Below are positions 51,359 through 59,699 of a stretch of DNA of 64,000 nt, piece after piece. The notes below the pieces were generated by a model. It had not been told where the DNA came from, ran no database searches, and was given only the letters and a program-made list of their open reading frames with translations. The stretch's first letter is position 1; the number at the start of each line of letters is the position of its first letter. Made by a program: the position numbers and the translations under genes. This DNA is from Nocardia acidivorans NBRC 108247. Lineage in GTDB: Bacteria; Actinomycetota; Actinomycetes; Mycobacteriales; Mycobacteriaceae. The stretch spans positions 1 to 64,000 of the forward strand of contig NZ_BDAW01000015.1 in the NCBI RefSeq assembly GCF_001625085.1, in the 5' to 3' direction.

Positions 51359-53899
51359 ATGACGAATACCATCACCAAGCCGCGGGTTATCCCGGCGGCT
51401 GCGGAATCCGGTGCGAGAGAGGAACTCTCACACCGGCAGATTATGACCATTTTGTCCGGTCTACTGCTGGGCGTCTTTCTTGCCGCCCTCGATCAGAACA
51501 TCGTCAGCGTGGCGATCGTGCGCATCGCCAACAGCCTGCACGGCTTCGATCAGCAGGCCTGGGCCACCACCGCCTACCTCATCACCGCCACCATCAGCAC
51601 CCCGCTGTACGGCAAGCTCGCCGATATCTACGGCCGAAAACCCTGCTACCTCATCGCCATCGGAGTCTTCGTGATCGGCTCGGTGGCCTGCACCTTCGCC
51701 ACCACCATGTATCAGCTCGCGGGCTTCCGCGCCCTGCAGGGGGTGGGCGCGGGCGGGCTCATGTCACTGGCCTTCACCATTATCGGCGATATCGTCCCGG
51801 CCCGCGAAAGGGTGCGCTACCAGGGCTATTTCATGATGGTCTTCGGTATCGCCACGGTGCTGGGCCCGGTACTGGGCGGCTTCTTCTCCAATGCCGATCA
51901 CCTGCTCGGCCTGGAGGGCTGGCGGTGGGTCTTCCTGGTCAACGTCCCCATCGGCGTACTCGCCATGCTGGTGGTGGCCAAGGTCCTGGATGTGCCCTTC
52001 CCGCGACAGCGCATTCGCACCGATTGGCTGGGCGCGATCACGCTGACCGCCGCGACCGTGCCGCTGCTCATCATCGCCCAGCAGGGCCGGGATTGGGGCT
52101 GGCGCTCGGATCGCGCACTGCTCTGCTACGGCATTGCCGCGGCCGGATTCGTGCTCTTCCTGATCGTCGAATTCCTGATGAGGGACGCCGCGCTGATTCC
52201 TTTGCGACTCTTCCGAAGTGGCACCTTCAGCATTGCCATCATCGGCGGATTCATTGTGGGCGTTGCCATGTTCGGCGCGATCGTGCTGGTGCCGCTGTAT
52301 TTCCAAGTGGTGCGCGGCTATTCGCCGACCCGTGCCGGATTGTTCATGCTCCCGCTGGTGGTCGGTATTATGATCGGTGCGCAATTGGCCGGACTGGTCA
52401 CCAAATTCACCGGCCGCTACAAGGCGCTGCCCGTGCTGGGCTCACTCGTCATCGCGGTCGGCTCGGTGCTCTTCGCCCGGGTGCACTACGACACGGCACT
52501 GTGGTTGCCACTGCTGTACTGCGGGATCATCGGCTTCGGTCTCGGCGGGTGTATGCAGACCCTCGTCATCGCCGCGCAGAACGCCGGTCCGCGCGCGGAT
52601 ATGGGCGTTTCGACCGCCTCGGCCACGTTCTTCCGCCAGATGGGCGGCACGCTGGGGGTGGCCATCTTCCTGACCATCCTGTTCAACCTGCTGCCCAAGC
52701 GGATCCTGCACGCGTTCGGTGGCGAACTGCCGCCCGGTTTCGATGCCGAGCAGTTGGGTCGAATCCAGAGCAATACCACCGGGATCGCCGCACTCCCCGA
52801 TGAGCTGCGGGTACCCATCCTGATGGGCTTCACCGACTCCATGGCGGGCGTCTTCTATGTCGCCGCGGCGGTCGCGGCGCTGGCCGCCTTCGTTCTGGTT
52901 TTCATGAAAGAGATTCCGCTGCAGGACAGCCCGGTTCCGGCGGTGGCGGCGGAGGTTGCGGAGATGGCCGCCGAACCCGAACCGGCGCTCCCGATCGAGC
53001 CCGAGGCGGAGCCGGAGCCTGAGGCGGAGCCGGAGCCCGAGGCGAGGGCCGAACTCGAAGGCGAGCCCGCGCCGGCGGACGAGCTCCGGATCGTGACTCC
53101 GGCGGGCCTGATCATCTCCGGTTGTGTACACCGCGAGGACGGCAATGCCGTCTCCGATGCCGTGCTGACGTTGATCGACCAACGCGGGCACCAGGTTTCG
53201 CGCGCGGTGGGCGATCCCGACGGTGTGTACGCCATCGGCGCTCCGCGCCCGGGCGGCTACGTGCTGATCGTCTCGGCGCACGGTTATCAGCCCGCCGCGG
53301 TGACTATCACGGTCGGCCGCCGCCCGCATCAACTCGATATCGCCCTCATCGGTTCGGGCGAGGTCTCGGGCACGGTGCGCACGGCCGGTCGCGGTGCGCC
53401 GCTGGCGGATGTCGCCGTCACCCTCACCGACTCCTACGGTGATGTCGTGGCCTCCGCGATCACCACCTCCGAGGGCGCGTACGTCTGCCGCGGAGTGCTG
53501 GCGGGAACGTACACGCTGGTCGCGGTGGCAGACCAGATGCGCCCCGCCGCAAGCACTCTCACCGTTCCCGACACCGGAATGCTGCGCCACGACGTGGAAG
53601 TGCTGCCCCGCGCCGTACTGGCGGGCTCGGCGAGCACCGATGCCGGACTCGCCGTCCCCGACGCGCAGATCACCGTCCTGGACGAGGCGGGCGACCTGAT
53701 CGCGGTCACCCGCACCGACGACACCGGCCACTACGTGGTCCCGAACCTGGCAGACGGCCGCTACACCGTCATGGCCCGCGGCTACCCCCCGGTCTTCAGC
53801 CGCGTCACGGTCGTCGACGGCGAAGTCGCCCACGACGTCCTCCTGGGCTACGAACGCGACCGCGTCGATTCCGTTGCCGCATCCGGCGATTGGATGTGA
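51359..53899 (+). CDS. DHA2 (EmrB/QacA) MFS transporter with C-terminal repeat domains
   Basis: This 846-residue protein begins as a 14-helix DHA2 drug/H+ antiporter: GVFLAALDQNIVSVAIVRI for the family helix-1 motif, PLYGKLADIYGRKPCYLI for motif A, FRALQGVGAGGLM for the motif-C region. A Glu/Pro-rich linker fills about residues 534-571. After it come three repeats of about 85 residues that look like carboxypeptidase regulatory-like or collagen-binding (Cna B-type) beta-sandwiches (GYQPAAVTITVGRRPHQLDI; GAYVCRGVLAGTYTLVAVAD; GHYVVPNLADGRYTVMARGY). Such an appendage is not part of the standard transporter and may reach the cell wall or act as a substrate scaffold. RBS AAGGG precedes ATG 51359. 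Confidence 0.92.
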   Translation: MTNTITKPRVIPAAAESGAREELSHRQIMTILSGLLLGVFLAALDQNIVSVAIVRIANSLHGFDQQAWATTAYLITATISTPLYGKLADIYGRKPCYLIAIGVFVIGSVACTFATTMYQLAGFRALQGVGAGGLMSLAFTIIGDIVPARERVRYQGYFMMVFGIATVLGPVLGGFFSNADHLLGLEGWRWVFLVNVPIGVLAMLVVAKVLDVPFPRQRIRTDWLGAITLTAATVPLLIIAQQGRDWGWRSDRALLCYGIAAAGFVLFLIVEFLMRDAALIPLRLFRSGTFSIAIIGGFIVGVAMFGAIVLVPLYFQVVRGYSPTRAGLFMLPLVVGIMIGAQLAGLVTKFTGRYKALPVLGSLVIAVGSVLFARVHYDTALWLPLLYCGIIGFGLGGCMQTLVIAAQNAGPRADMGVSTASATFFRQMGGTLGVAIFLTILFNLLPKRILHAFGGELPPGFDAEQLGRIQSNTTGIAALPDELRVPILMGFTDSMAGVFYVAAAVAALAAFVLVFMKEIPLQDSPVPAVAAEVAEMAAEPEPALPIEPEAEPEPEAEPEPEARAELEGEPAPADELRIVTPAGLIISGCVHREDGNAVSDAVLTLIDQRGHQVSRAVGDPDGVYAIGAPRPGGYVLIVSAHGYQPAAVTITVGRRPHQLDIALIGSGEVSGTVRTAGRGAPLADVAVTLTDSYGDVVASAITTSEGAYVCRGVLAGTYTLVAVADQMRPAASTLTVPDTGMLRHDVEVLPRAVLAGSASTDAGLAVPDAQITVLDEAGDLIAVTRTDDTGHYVVPNLADGRYTVMARGYPPVFSRVTVVDGEVAHDVLLGYERDRVDSVAASGDWM

Positions 53900-54168
53900 C
53901 GGGTATCGGCGGCGCGGCGGAGCGGCCCGCCGTATAACGCGACCGTGGGTCTCGCGGTACCGTTCCACGCCAACCGGTACCGCCACCGCCGCCGCCACCT
54001 GATTTCGTGTCACCTTCGCGACACGCCCTACGTGTCATGTGACGACACGCGGCCCAGGTCGCGGTAATCTCTGCGCGCGGCTAATTAGCGGCAACGGAGT
54101 TGCGGGGGCGGCCGGGATTTGGCCCGGCTGAGATTTTGCATGGAAGTGCGCGGTGGAAAGGGAGATTC

Positions 54169-54576
54169 ATGATCGCCCCCTACCTGAGGCTCGTCGGTGT
54201 TCTGGGTGGATGCGCGGCTGTGCTGGCGGGATGTGCCCGGGCGGGTACGCCGACCGCGGCGGTGGACGGCTCCGACATCGCCGATTCGGCGCACACCAGA
54301 GCGGAGATGCAGCGCAGTGCGTTCGTCACCGGCTGCGGGGGCACCCCGGCGGGCTGGCAGGCCACCGCGGTGGTCAGTAACCGGGACGCGGTCGAGCATC
54401 GGTACCTGGTGGTGATCAGCTTCCTGACCGCGGAGTCGACCGTCCTGGACCGGACCAGCACCGAGGTGACCGTGGCGCCGGGCGCGACCCAGGATTTCAC
54501 CACCGAGACCCCGCTCGATCCGGTCACCCGGCCTGAGAGCGTGCGCTGCGTGCTGCGCGGTATCGAACAACTGTGA
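54169..54576 (+). CDS. small lipoprotein
   Basis: This 135-residue exported protein has a signal sequence with a lipobox (LAGC, Cys22), followed by a low-complexity linker and a soluble domain with AFVTGCGGTPAGWQATAVVS, YLVVISFLTAESTVLDRTST and LRGIEQL. I do not recognise the family. The soluble half has the alternating hydrophobic strand pattern of a small beta-sandwich. ATG 54169 has AAAGGGAGA upstream. It stands alone and its promoter should lie in the preceding gap, which contains several GTGTCA-like half sites. Confidence 0.8.
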   Translation: MIAPYLRLVGVLGGCAAVLAGCARAGTPTAAVDGSDIADSAHTRAEMQRSAFVTGCGGTPAGWQATAVVSNRDAVEHRYLVVISFLTAESTVLDRTSTEVTVAPGATQDFTTETPLDPVTRPESVRCVLRGIEQL

Positions 54577-54825
54577 GCCGCACTGTGAAACAGTGTCGTG
54601 CCGCACATGCGCGGGTGTCCCGGGCTCGGAAAGTTGCGCGTGTCCGGCGTTGTGCGCCTACGATCGGACCGCCGGCCATGCTCGGTGGGCCGCACGAGTC
54701 GGAATTGCCCATAGTTCACTGACCAGTGCGTCGGTGGCGGGACGAATTCTCCGGATATGGATTTGTCGGTGCCATGGGGCATGCTCTGTGCACGCTGATG
54801 TCCAACCGTCCGCCCGGAGAGTCCC

Positions 54826-55596
54826 ATGTCGTCCCGTAGCACCAAGCCACTGCCCTTGTCGGAGACAGAGATTCGGCAGATTGCCGAGCAGATCGATGCA
54901 GGCCGTCCGCCGATGGTGTGGTTCACGGCGGCAGCGGTCGGTGTACCGGAAGGCCGTTCCGGCAAGGTGATCTCACTCGGTGATCCGTCCGAGGGGGATT
55001 TCCTGCAGGTCAAGCCGACCGGTTCCAAAGATGTGCTTTCGTTCGGCCCCACCGAGGTGACCCTGACCAAACCGGCCCGGCAGCAGCCCGCCGCCGGTGC
55101 GAAACAGAAAACGGCAACCAGGAAGGACCCCAACGTGACGATGCCGTCGCCCGCGACCATTGCCGCAACCCCGCCGACCGCTCCCAGCACGCCGCCTGTC
55201 CCGAAACCCGAAACCGCGCCCGACACTGCCGATTCCAGCGCGCCGGCGGCGCAGCCGGAGGCCGCCAAGGCCGCCGCCAAACCCGCCACCGCACGTCCGG
55301 CCCGCAACGCGGCCGCGGCCAAGAAGCCCAAGGAGCCCGAGGTCGTGGTGACGCTCAGCGGCACCGCCGACGGCGAATGGACCCTGGACGTGGTCAATGG
55401 CAAGAAGCGCACCATCAAGGGTCTGTCCGTACCCGGCTCGGCCGTCTCGCAGGCGGCCAAACTATTGCACCCCGAGGTCGCCGAGGTGGTCGACGGTGTG
55501 CTCGAGGCGGTGCGGCTGACCCAGCGTGCCAAGGTCGAGCAATTGCAGGCCGAACTCGAGAATGCCCGTCGACTCCTCGACGAACTGGCCGGTTAA
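54826..55596 (+). CDS. DUF6319-like protein with Ala/Pro-rich linker
   Basis: This 256-residue protein has an N-terminal domain of about 75 residues (LSETEIRQIAEQIDAGRPPM, VWFTAAAVGVPEGRSGKVIS), a long Ala/Pro/Thr-rich linker (residues about 85-170), and a C-terminal domain with VVVTLSGTADGEWTLDVVNG and a coiled-coil-like end (LTQRAKVEQLQAELENARRL). The architecture fits the actinobacterial DUF6319 family, whose function is not known. The last 4 bases overlap the convergent secreted-protein gene. ATG 54826 is the natural start. Confidence 0.8.
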   Translation: MSSRSTKPLPLSETEIRQIAEQIDAGRPPMVWFTAAAVGVPEGRSGKVISLGDPSEGDFLQVKPTGSKDVLSFGPTEVTLTKPARQQPAAGAKQKTATRKDPNVTMPSPATIAATPPTAPSTPPVPKPETAPDTADSSAPAAQPEAAKAAAKPATARPARNAAAAKKPKEPEVVVTLSGTADGEWTLDVVNGKKRTIKGLSVPGSAVSQAAKLLHPEVAEVVDGVLEAVRLTQRAKVEQLQAELENARRLLDELAG

Positions 55597-56042
55597 CCCT
55601 CGGCCGCAGGAGGTTCCGGCGCCGGGGCAGTGGGAACATTGCCCGGCCGGAATCCCAGCGCCCGCATGAGATTGTCCAGCCCGGCCGCGAGGCCCGGGCC
55701 CATGCGACCGATCCGGTCGCCCCAACCCGCCGAGCCGCTGTTCGGCGCGCCCGAACCGGTGTACGGCCAATACGGGTTGGAACTGCCTGTGCCCGAACCG
55801 CTTCCGGCCGAGCCGGACAACGCCGCAGAGGCCGAGCCCGGATCCGCCGAGAGCGAGGCCGATCCGGAGCCGATGGCGATATCCCCCGCCGCGGGTGCGG
55901 TCGCGGCATTCTCGGCGGCGGCCGGTACCGGTTGCAACTGCAGGGGTGTCGCGTTCGCGAACCCCGCCGCGCCGAGTGTGAGTGCGGCCGAACAGGTCAC
56001 CGTCGCGGTGACGAGTCGATACCGATGTGCGGAAAGCTTCAT
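55593..56042 (-). CDS. secreted low-complexity protein
   Basis: This 149-residue exported protein has a signal sequence (MKLSAHRYRLVTATVTCSAA) with a cleavage region near GFANATP. The mature part is rich in Ala, Gly, Ser and Pro (ADPGSASAALSGSAGSGSGT), ending in a short amphipathic region (GLAAGLDNLMRALGFRPGN). I do not recognise the family. Composition and signal suggest an envelope or cell-wall protein. It is convergent with and overlaps DUF6319 by four bases. The diguanylate cyclase gene lies upstream on the same strand. Confidence 0.7.
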   Translation of the reverse strand: MKLSAHRYRLVTATVTCSAALTLGAAGFANATPLQLQPVPAAAENAATAPAAGDIAIGSGSASLSADPGSASAALSGSAGSGSGTGSSNPYWPYTGSGAPNSGSAGWGDRIGRMGPGLAAGLDNLMRALGFRPGNVPTAPAPEPPAAEG

Positions 56043-56083
56043 TGAAATACCCGAATATCCGTGCGGTGACAGCGATTACGATG

Positions 56084-57637
56084 TCAGACCGCGGACTCCC
56101 GGCGCCACGTGCGCGGACCGGACTCCGGGTGACCGTGCCTGAGATCAGCATGGAAAACGTACCCCAGCGAATATTCTTTCGCATGGTACATAGCCGAATC
56201 AGCCTCGCGCAGAAGCTCATACACCGTGGTATCGGACCCGCGCGGACCACTGCAGGCAATTCCGATACTGGCCGCGATGCGCACCTCGGCGGCGCTGAGT
56301 TCGAACGGTTCGCCGAGGGTGGCCAGTAGTCGCTCGGCGAGCAGCAGCGCCTGCTGACGGCCGAGCGGGGCGAGCACCACGAATTCGTCACCGCCATAAC
56401 GCGCGGCCGCGTCATCGCGCCGAATTATGCGCCGAATACGCGCCGCCGCATTGGCGATCAACTCATCGCCGACCGCATGCCCCCAATTGTCATTGACCCG
56501 TTTGAATCCGTCGAGATCGATGAAGAGCAGTGCCAGCGGCTGATCACCCCAGCGGTCCCGATTACGATGCAGCGCCCGCAGCAGGGCGGCGCGGTTCAGG
56601 AGGCCGGTGAGCATATCGTGGTCCGCCTGGTACTGCGCGCGCCGTTCGCTGCGGGCGCTGCGTTCGATGGCGCGTTCGCTGCGTAGCAGCACGCCCGCGA
56701 GTAGTAGGGCGAAGAGCGAGGAGACCACCACGCGGTCCATGAGATCCAGGCTGGAGCCGACCACCGGCACCAGTGCGGCCACGATCATCACGATGGCGAT
56801 GATGCTGGCGCGCTGCCGGGAGCGGTGCGCGTGGATATCGCGCGGCCCGCCGAGCACCACCATGGTGGGGTGCAGCGCCGCGGCGCCGATCAACGTGTAC
56901 GCCAATTGCAGTGGCATGAGCAGGATCTGGCGACCCAGATCGGCCGATCCGGCGGTCTCCAGGTTGTAGCCGAGATCCCCCGCCAGAATGACCAGCATGG
57001 CCAGATACACCAGGCGCAGTGACGTTTCCGAGCGCGGGGAGGTCACCACCGAATGCGCCACCACGGTGAGCAGCAGCGCGTCGATCACCGGATAGGTGAT
57101 CGCGGTGGCGGTGGTGAAATTGAAGCCGTGCGCGCGATGCAGAATGGGTGAGATCAGGAAGGTCCAGGAGAGCAGGGCCGCACCGAGTCCGATCAGACCG
57201 GAGTCCAGCAGCAGATCATGATCGGTGCTGTTCTGTCGCGGCCGCAGCCAGAGCACGGCGGCCGCGCCGATACAGCAGTAACCGCTGAGGGTGAACAGAT
57301 CGTCGAAGGGATGCCGATGCCAGTCGGTGACCTCGCGCAGGGTGGTGCCGATGGTGAACTGCACCGCCGAAGCCGAGAGCAGATACCAGGGCAGTGGGGA
57401 GCGCGGCCGGAAACGGTGCACGCCCGCGCCGATCATCACCAGTGCGATGCCGACCGAGGCGTAGAGGGTGATCAGCGCCATCAGGCGGTTCTCGACCACC
57501 AGGGGCAGCGCCAGGATCAGCACCCCGCAGCTGGACAGCAGTGAACGCCAACAGACTCGTAACCGTCGACCGGGACGACCGGCCGGTTGTTCGTCTGTTC
57601 CCACCAGCCCCCCTTGTCCGCTCCGTCCCCAGTGCAT
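56084..57637 (-). CDS. membrane diguanylate cyclase
   Basis: This protein of about 517 residues has eight or so N-terminal helices followed by a GGDEF domain (from about residue 345 on). The catalytic loop is RYGGDEFVVLAP with an intact GGDEF, so it should make c-di-GMP from two GTP. An RxxD inhibitory site precedes it (RRDD, five residues before GGDEF), allowing product feedback. The membrane part resembles a MASE-like sensor but has no named signal. ATG 57637 has GAAGAAG upstream; a GTG at 57706 would add 23 residues. It is divergent from galactokinase. Given the nearby polysaccharide genes, control of exopolysaccharide is plausible. Confidence 0.9.
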   Translation of the reverse strand: MHWGRSGQGGLVGTDEQPAGRPGRRLRVCWRSLLSSCGVLILALPLVVENRLMALITLYASVGIALVMIGAGVHRFRPRSPLPWYLLSASAVQFTIGTTLREVTDWHRHPFDDLFTLSGYCCIGAAAVLWLRPRQNSTDHDLLLDSGLIGLGAALLSWTFLISPILHRAHGFNFTTATAITYPVIDALLLTVVAHSVVTSPRSETSLRLVYLAMLVILAGDLGYNLETAGSADLGRQILLMPLQLAYTLIGAAALHPTMVVLGGPRDIHAHRSRQRASIIAIVMIVAALVPVVGSSLDLMDRVVVSSLFALLLAGVLLRSERAIERSARSERRAQYQADHDMLTGLLNRAALLRALHRNRDRWGDQPLALLFIDLDGFKRVNDNWGHAVGDELIANAAARIRRIIRRDDAAARYGGDEFVVLAPLGRQQALLLAERLLATLGEPFELSAAEVRIAASIGIACSGPRGSDTTVYELLREADSAMYHAKEYSLGYVFHADLRHGHPESGPRTWRRESAV

Positions 57638-57949
57638 CCGCTTCTTCGAGACCGTGCCAATCGGTCTGTAATCGCCTGTGTCACCGTGGATCACGATCGA
57701 ATCCACCGGCCCCGAACACGGCGATCACGAACCGAGTGTTGTACGAGCATAGGTCCCCGCCGACGGCGGCAGTATCCACGGGGGAGAGGCGCTGCCGTCG
57801 AGATCCGGGCAACCGAATCGATCATGGCACGAAATGTCGCATCGCGTACGGGAGTCCGATGAACCCGCAGGATCGCGGGGCGCTTGACTCACTATGCTCC
57901 CTGCTGATCGAACCCGACGTACCGCACGACTCTCCGGAGGGGAGCTGAA

Positions 57950-59074
57950 GTGGCCGGATCCCTCGAGAAATCCAAGGCCGGGCGCTGGCTCGCTCCCGGA
58001 CGGGTCAATCTCATCGGTGAGCACACCGATTACAACGACGGTTTCGTGCTGCCACTCGCGCTGCCGATGGGGGTGACCTGCACCGCGGCCGTGCGCCCGG
58101 ACGGCACGGTGCGGCTGCGCTCGCGCCAGGCCCCCCGCGATGGGGTCGAGATCGCGCTCTGCGCGCTGGCCGCCGCCGGCTGGTCCGAATTGCCCGCTTG
58201 GGCGCACTATCCGCTCGGCGTGATCAGCGAATTCGTGCGCCGCGGCCACGAGTTGCCCGGTGTGGAACTGGAATTGGACGGCGACCTGCCCATGGGCGCG
58301 GGGCTCTCCTCCTCGGCGGCGCTGTCCTGCGCGGTGGCCATCGCACTGCGGGATCTGTTCGCGCCCAGCGTCTCCGCCGCCGAGATCATCGATATGGCGC
58401 GCACCGCCGAGAACGTCTACGTGGGCGTGCCCACCGGAATCCTGGATCAATCCGCGGCCATGTTGTGCACCGCCGGACATGTGCTGTTCCTGGATGTGCG
58501 TACCCGGGCGTACGAGCAGATCCCCTTCGACCTGAAGCGTTTCGGATTGAGTCTGCTGGTCTTCGACACCGGCAGCTCGCATCGGTTGGTGGATGGTGAG
58601 TACGCCCGGCGGCGCGCCGAATGTGCCACCGCCGCCGTGGAACTCGGCGTGCCCTTCCTGCGCGACGCCACCGCGGGACAGGTGGGCAGGCTCGCCGATC
58701 CGGTGCTGCGGCGGCGCGCCCGGCATGTGGTGTCGGAGAACGCCCGGGTGCTGCGGGTAGCCGAGAAATTGCGTGGCGGCGGTGATCCGCGTCAGATCGG
58801 TCCGGAGCTGTCCGCCGGGCACGCCTCGCTGCGCGACGATTTCGAGGTCTCCGCACCGCAGTTGGATACCGCGGTGGCGGCCGCGCTGGTCGCCGGGGCG
58901 TACGGCGCGCGCATGGTCGGCGGCGGCTTCGGCGGCAGCATGATCGCGCTGGTGGATTCCGGGCGCGCCGACGGTGTGGTCCGCACGGTGCGAGATGCCT
59001 TCGCACGCAGGCGTTTCGCCGTGCCGCGGAGCTTCGCGGTGACGCCCGCGGCGGGAGCGCGCCGGATCGAATAG
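57950..59074 (+). CDS. galK: galactokinase
   Basis: This 374-residue GHMP kinase has APGRVNLIGEHTDYNDGFVL, the galactokinase signature, then DLPMGAGLSSSAALSCAVAI (ATP-binding loop) and GARMVGGGFGGSMIALVD near the end. It phosphorylates galactose at C1 with ATP, the first step of the Leloir pathway, leading through UDP-galactose to GalE. GTG 57950 has GGAGGGGAG upstream. A truncated globin and an SSS-family transporter follow on the same strand and may form part of the same unit. galT is not seen in the window. Confidence 0.92.
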   Translation: MAGSLEKSKAGRWLAPGRVNLIGEHTDYNDGFVLPLALPMGVTCTAAVRPDGTVRLRSRQAPRDGVEIALCALAAAGWSELPAWAHYPLGVISEFVRRGHELPGVELELDGDLPMGAGLSSSAALSCAVAIALRDLFAPSVSAAEIIDMARTAENVYVGVPTGILDQSAAMLCTAGHVLFLDVRTRAYEQIPFDLKRFGLSLLVFDTGSSHRLVDGEYARRRAECATAAVELGVPFLRDATAGQVGRLADPVLRRRARHVVSENARVLRVAEKLRGGGDPRQIGPELSAGHASLRDDFEVSAPQLDTAVAAALVAGAYGARMVGGGFGGSMIALVDSGRADGVVRTVRDAFARRRFAVPRSFAVTPAAGARRIE

Positions 59075-59149
59075 CGCACGCTCGCGGCGGTCCGGGATTA
59101 GCCTGAATACCGGACAGATCAAACTCGCAGACCAGGAACGAGCGAGCCC

Positions 59150-59581
59150 ATGGAGAGCCTGTACGCATTCGCAGGAGGCGATGAGGCCCTGCACCGCCTC
59201 GAGGAGATCTTCTACGACAAGGCGCTGGCGGACCCCGTGCTGAGTCAGGTCTTCCCCGAACGCCGGCCCACCCACGTCGACCATCTGACCTGGTTCACCG
59301 CCGAATCCTTCGGTGGCCCAGGACGTTTCAGTCGCGAACTGGGTTTCGCGTACCTCATCGACCAGCATCGCGGTCTGAGGATCACCGACGAACAGCGGCA
59401 GCTCTTCGTCGAGGCGTATCTGGAAGCCCTGGACGAAGCGGGCATGCCGACGGATGAGAAGTTCCGCGAAGCCGTGCGCCGGCATGTGGAGTTCGGCTCC
59501 CAGGTCGCACAGCAGAACTCGCATGCGGAAACTGATGAGCAACTCCATCCACTACGTGAGGTCCCGCACTGGACCTGGTAA
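59150..59581 (+). CDS. group II-like truncated haemoglobin
   Basis: This 143-residue protein aligns with M. tuberculosis GlbO. The B10 tyrosine is present (IFYDKALADPV), the proximal F8 histidine lies in LIDQHRGLRI, and the ESFGGPGRFS segment matches WGGPRTYS. Two positions differ from GlbO: CD1 is Phe (VFPER) and the group II Trp at G8 is Phe (RQLFVEAY). Such globins bind O2, NO or peroxide. The G8 change could alter ligand gating. It lies between galactokinase and the symporter, 75 bases after galK. Confidence 0.82.
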   Translation: MESLYAFAGGDEALHRLEEIFYDKALADPVLSQVFPERRPTHVDHLTWFTAESFGGPGRFSRELGFAYLIDQHRGLRITDEQRQLFVEAYLEALDEAGMPTDEKFREAVRRHVEFGSQVAQQNSHAETDEQLHPLREVPHWTW

Positions 59582-59699
59582 TCAACGAACACGTGTGGTC
59601 GACGGGCCGCGCCTCCCGGGCGTCAGCGAACACCCCGCTAGTATTGCGCGCTACAGTCGTGCCCGCGTCATCTCGTGATCTTCTCGACAGGAGAGCCGT

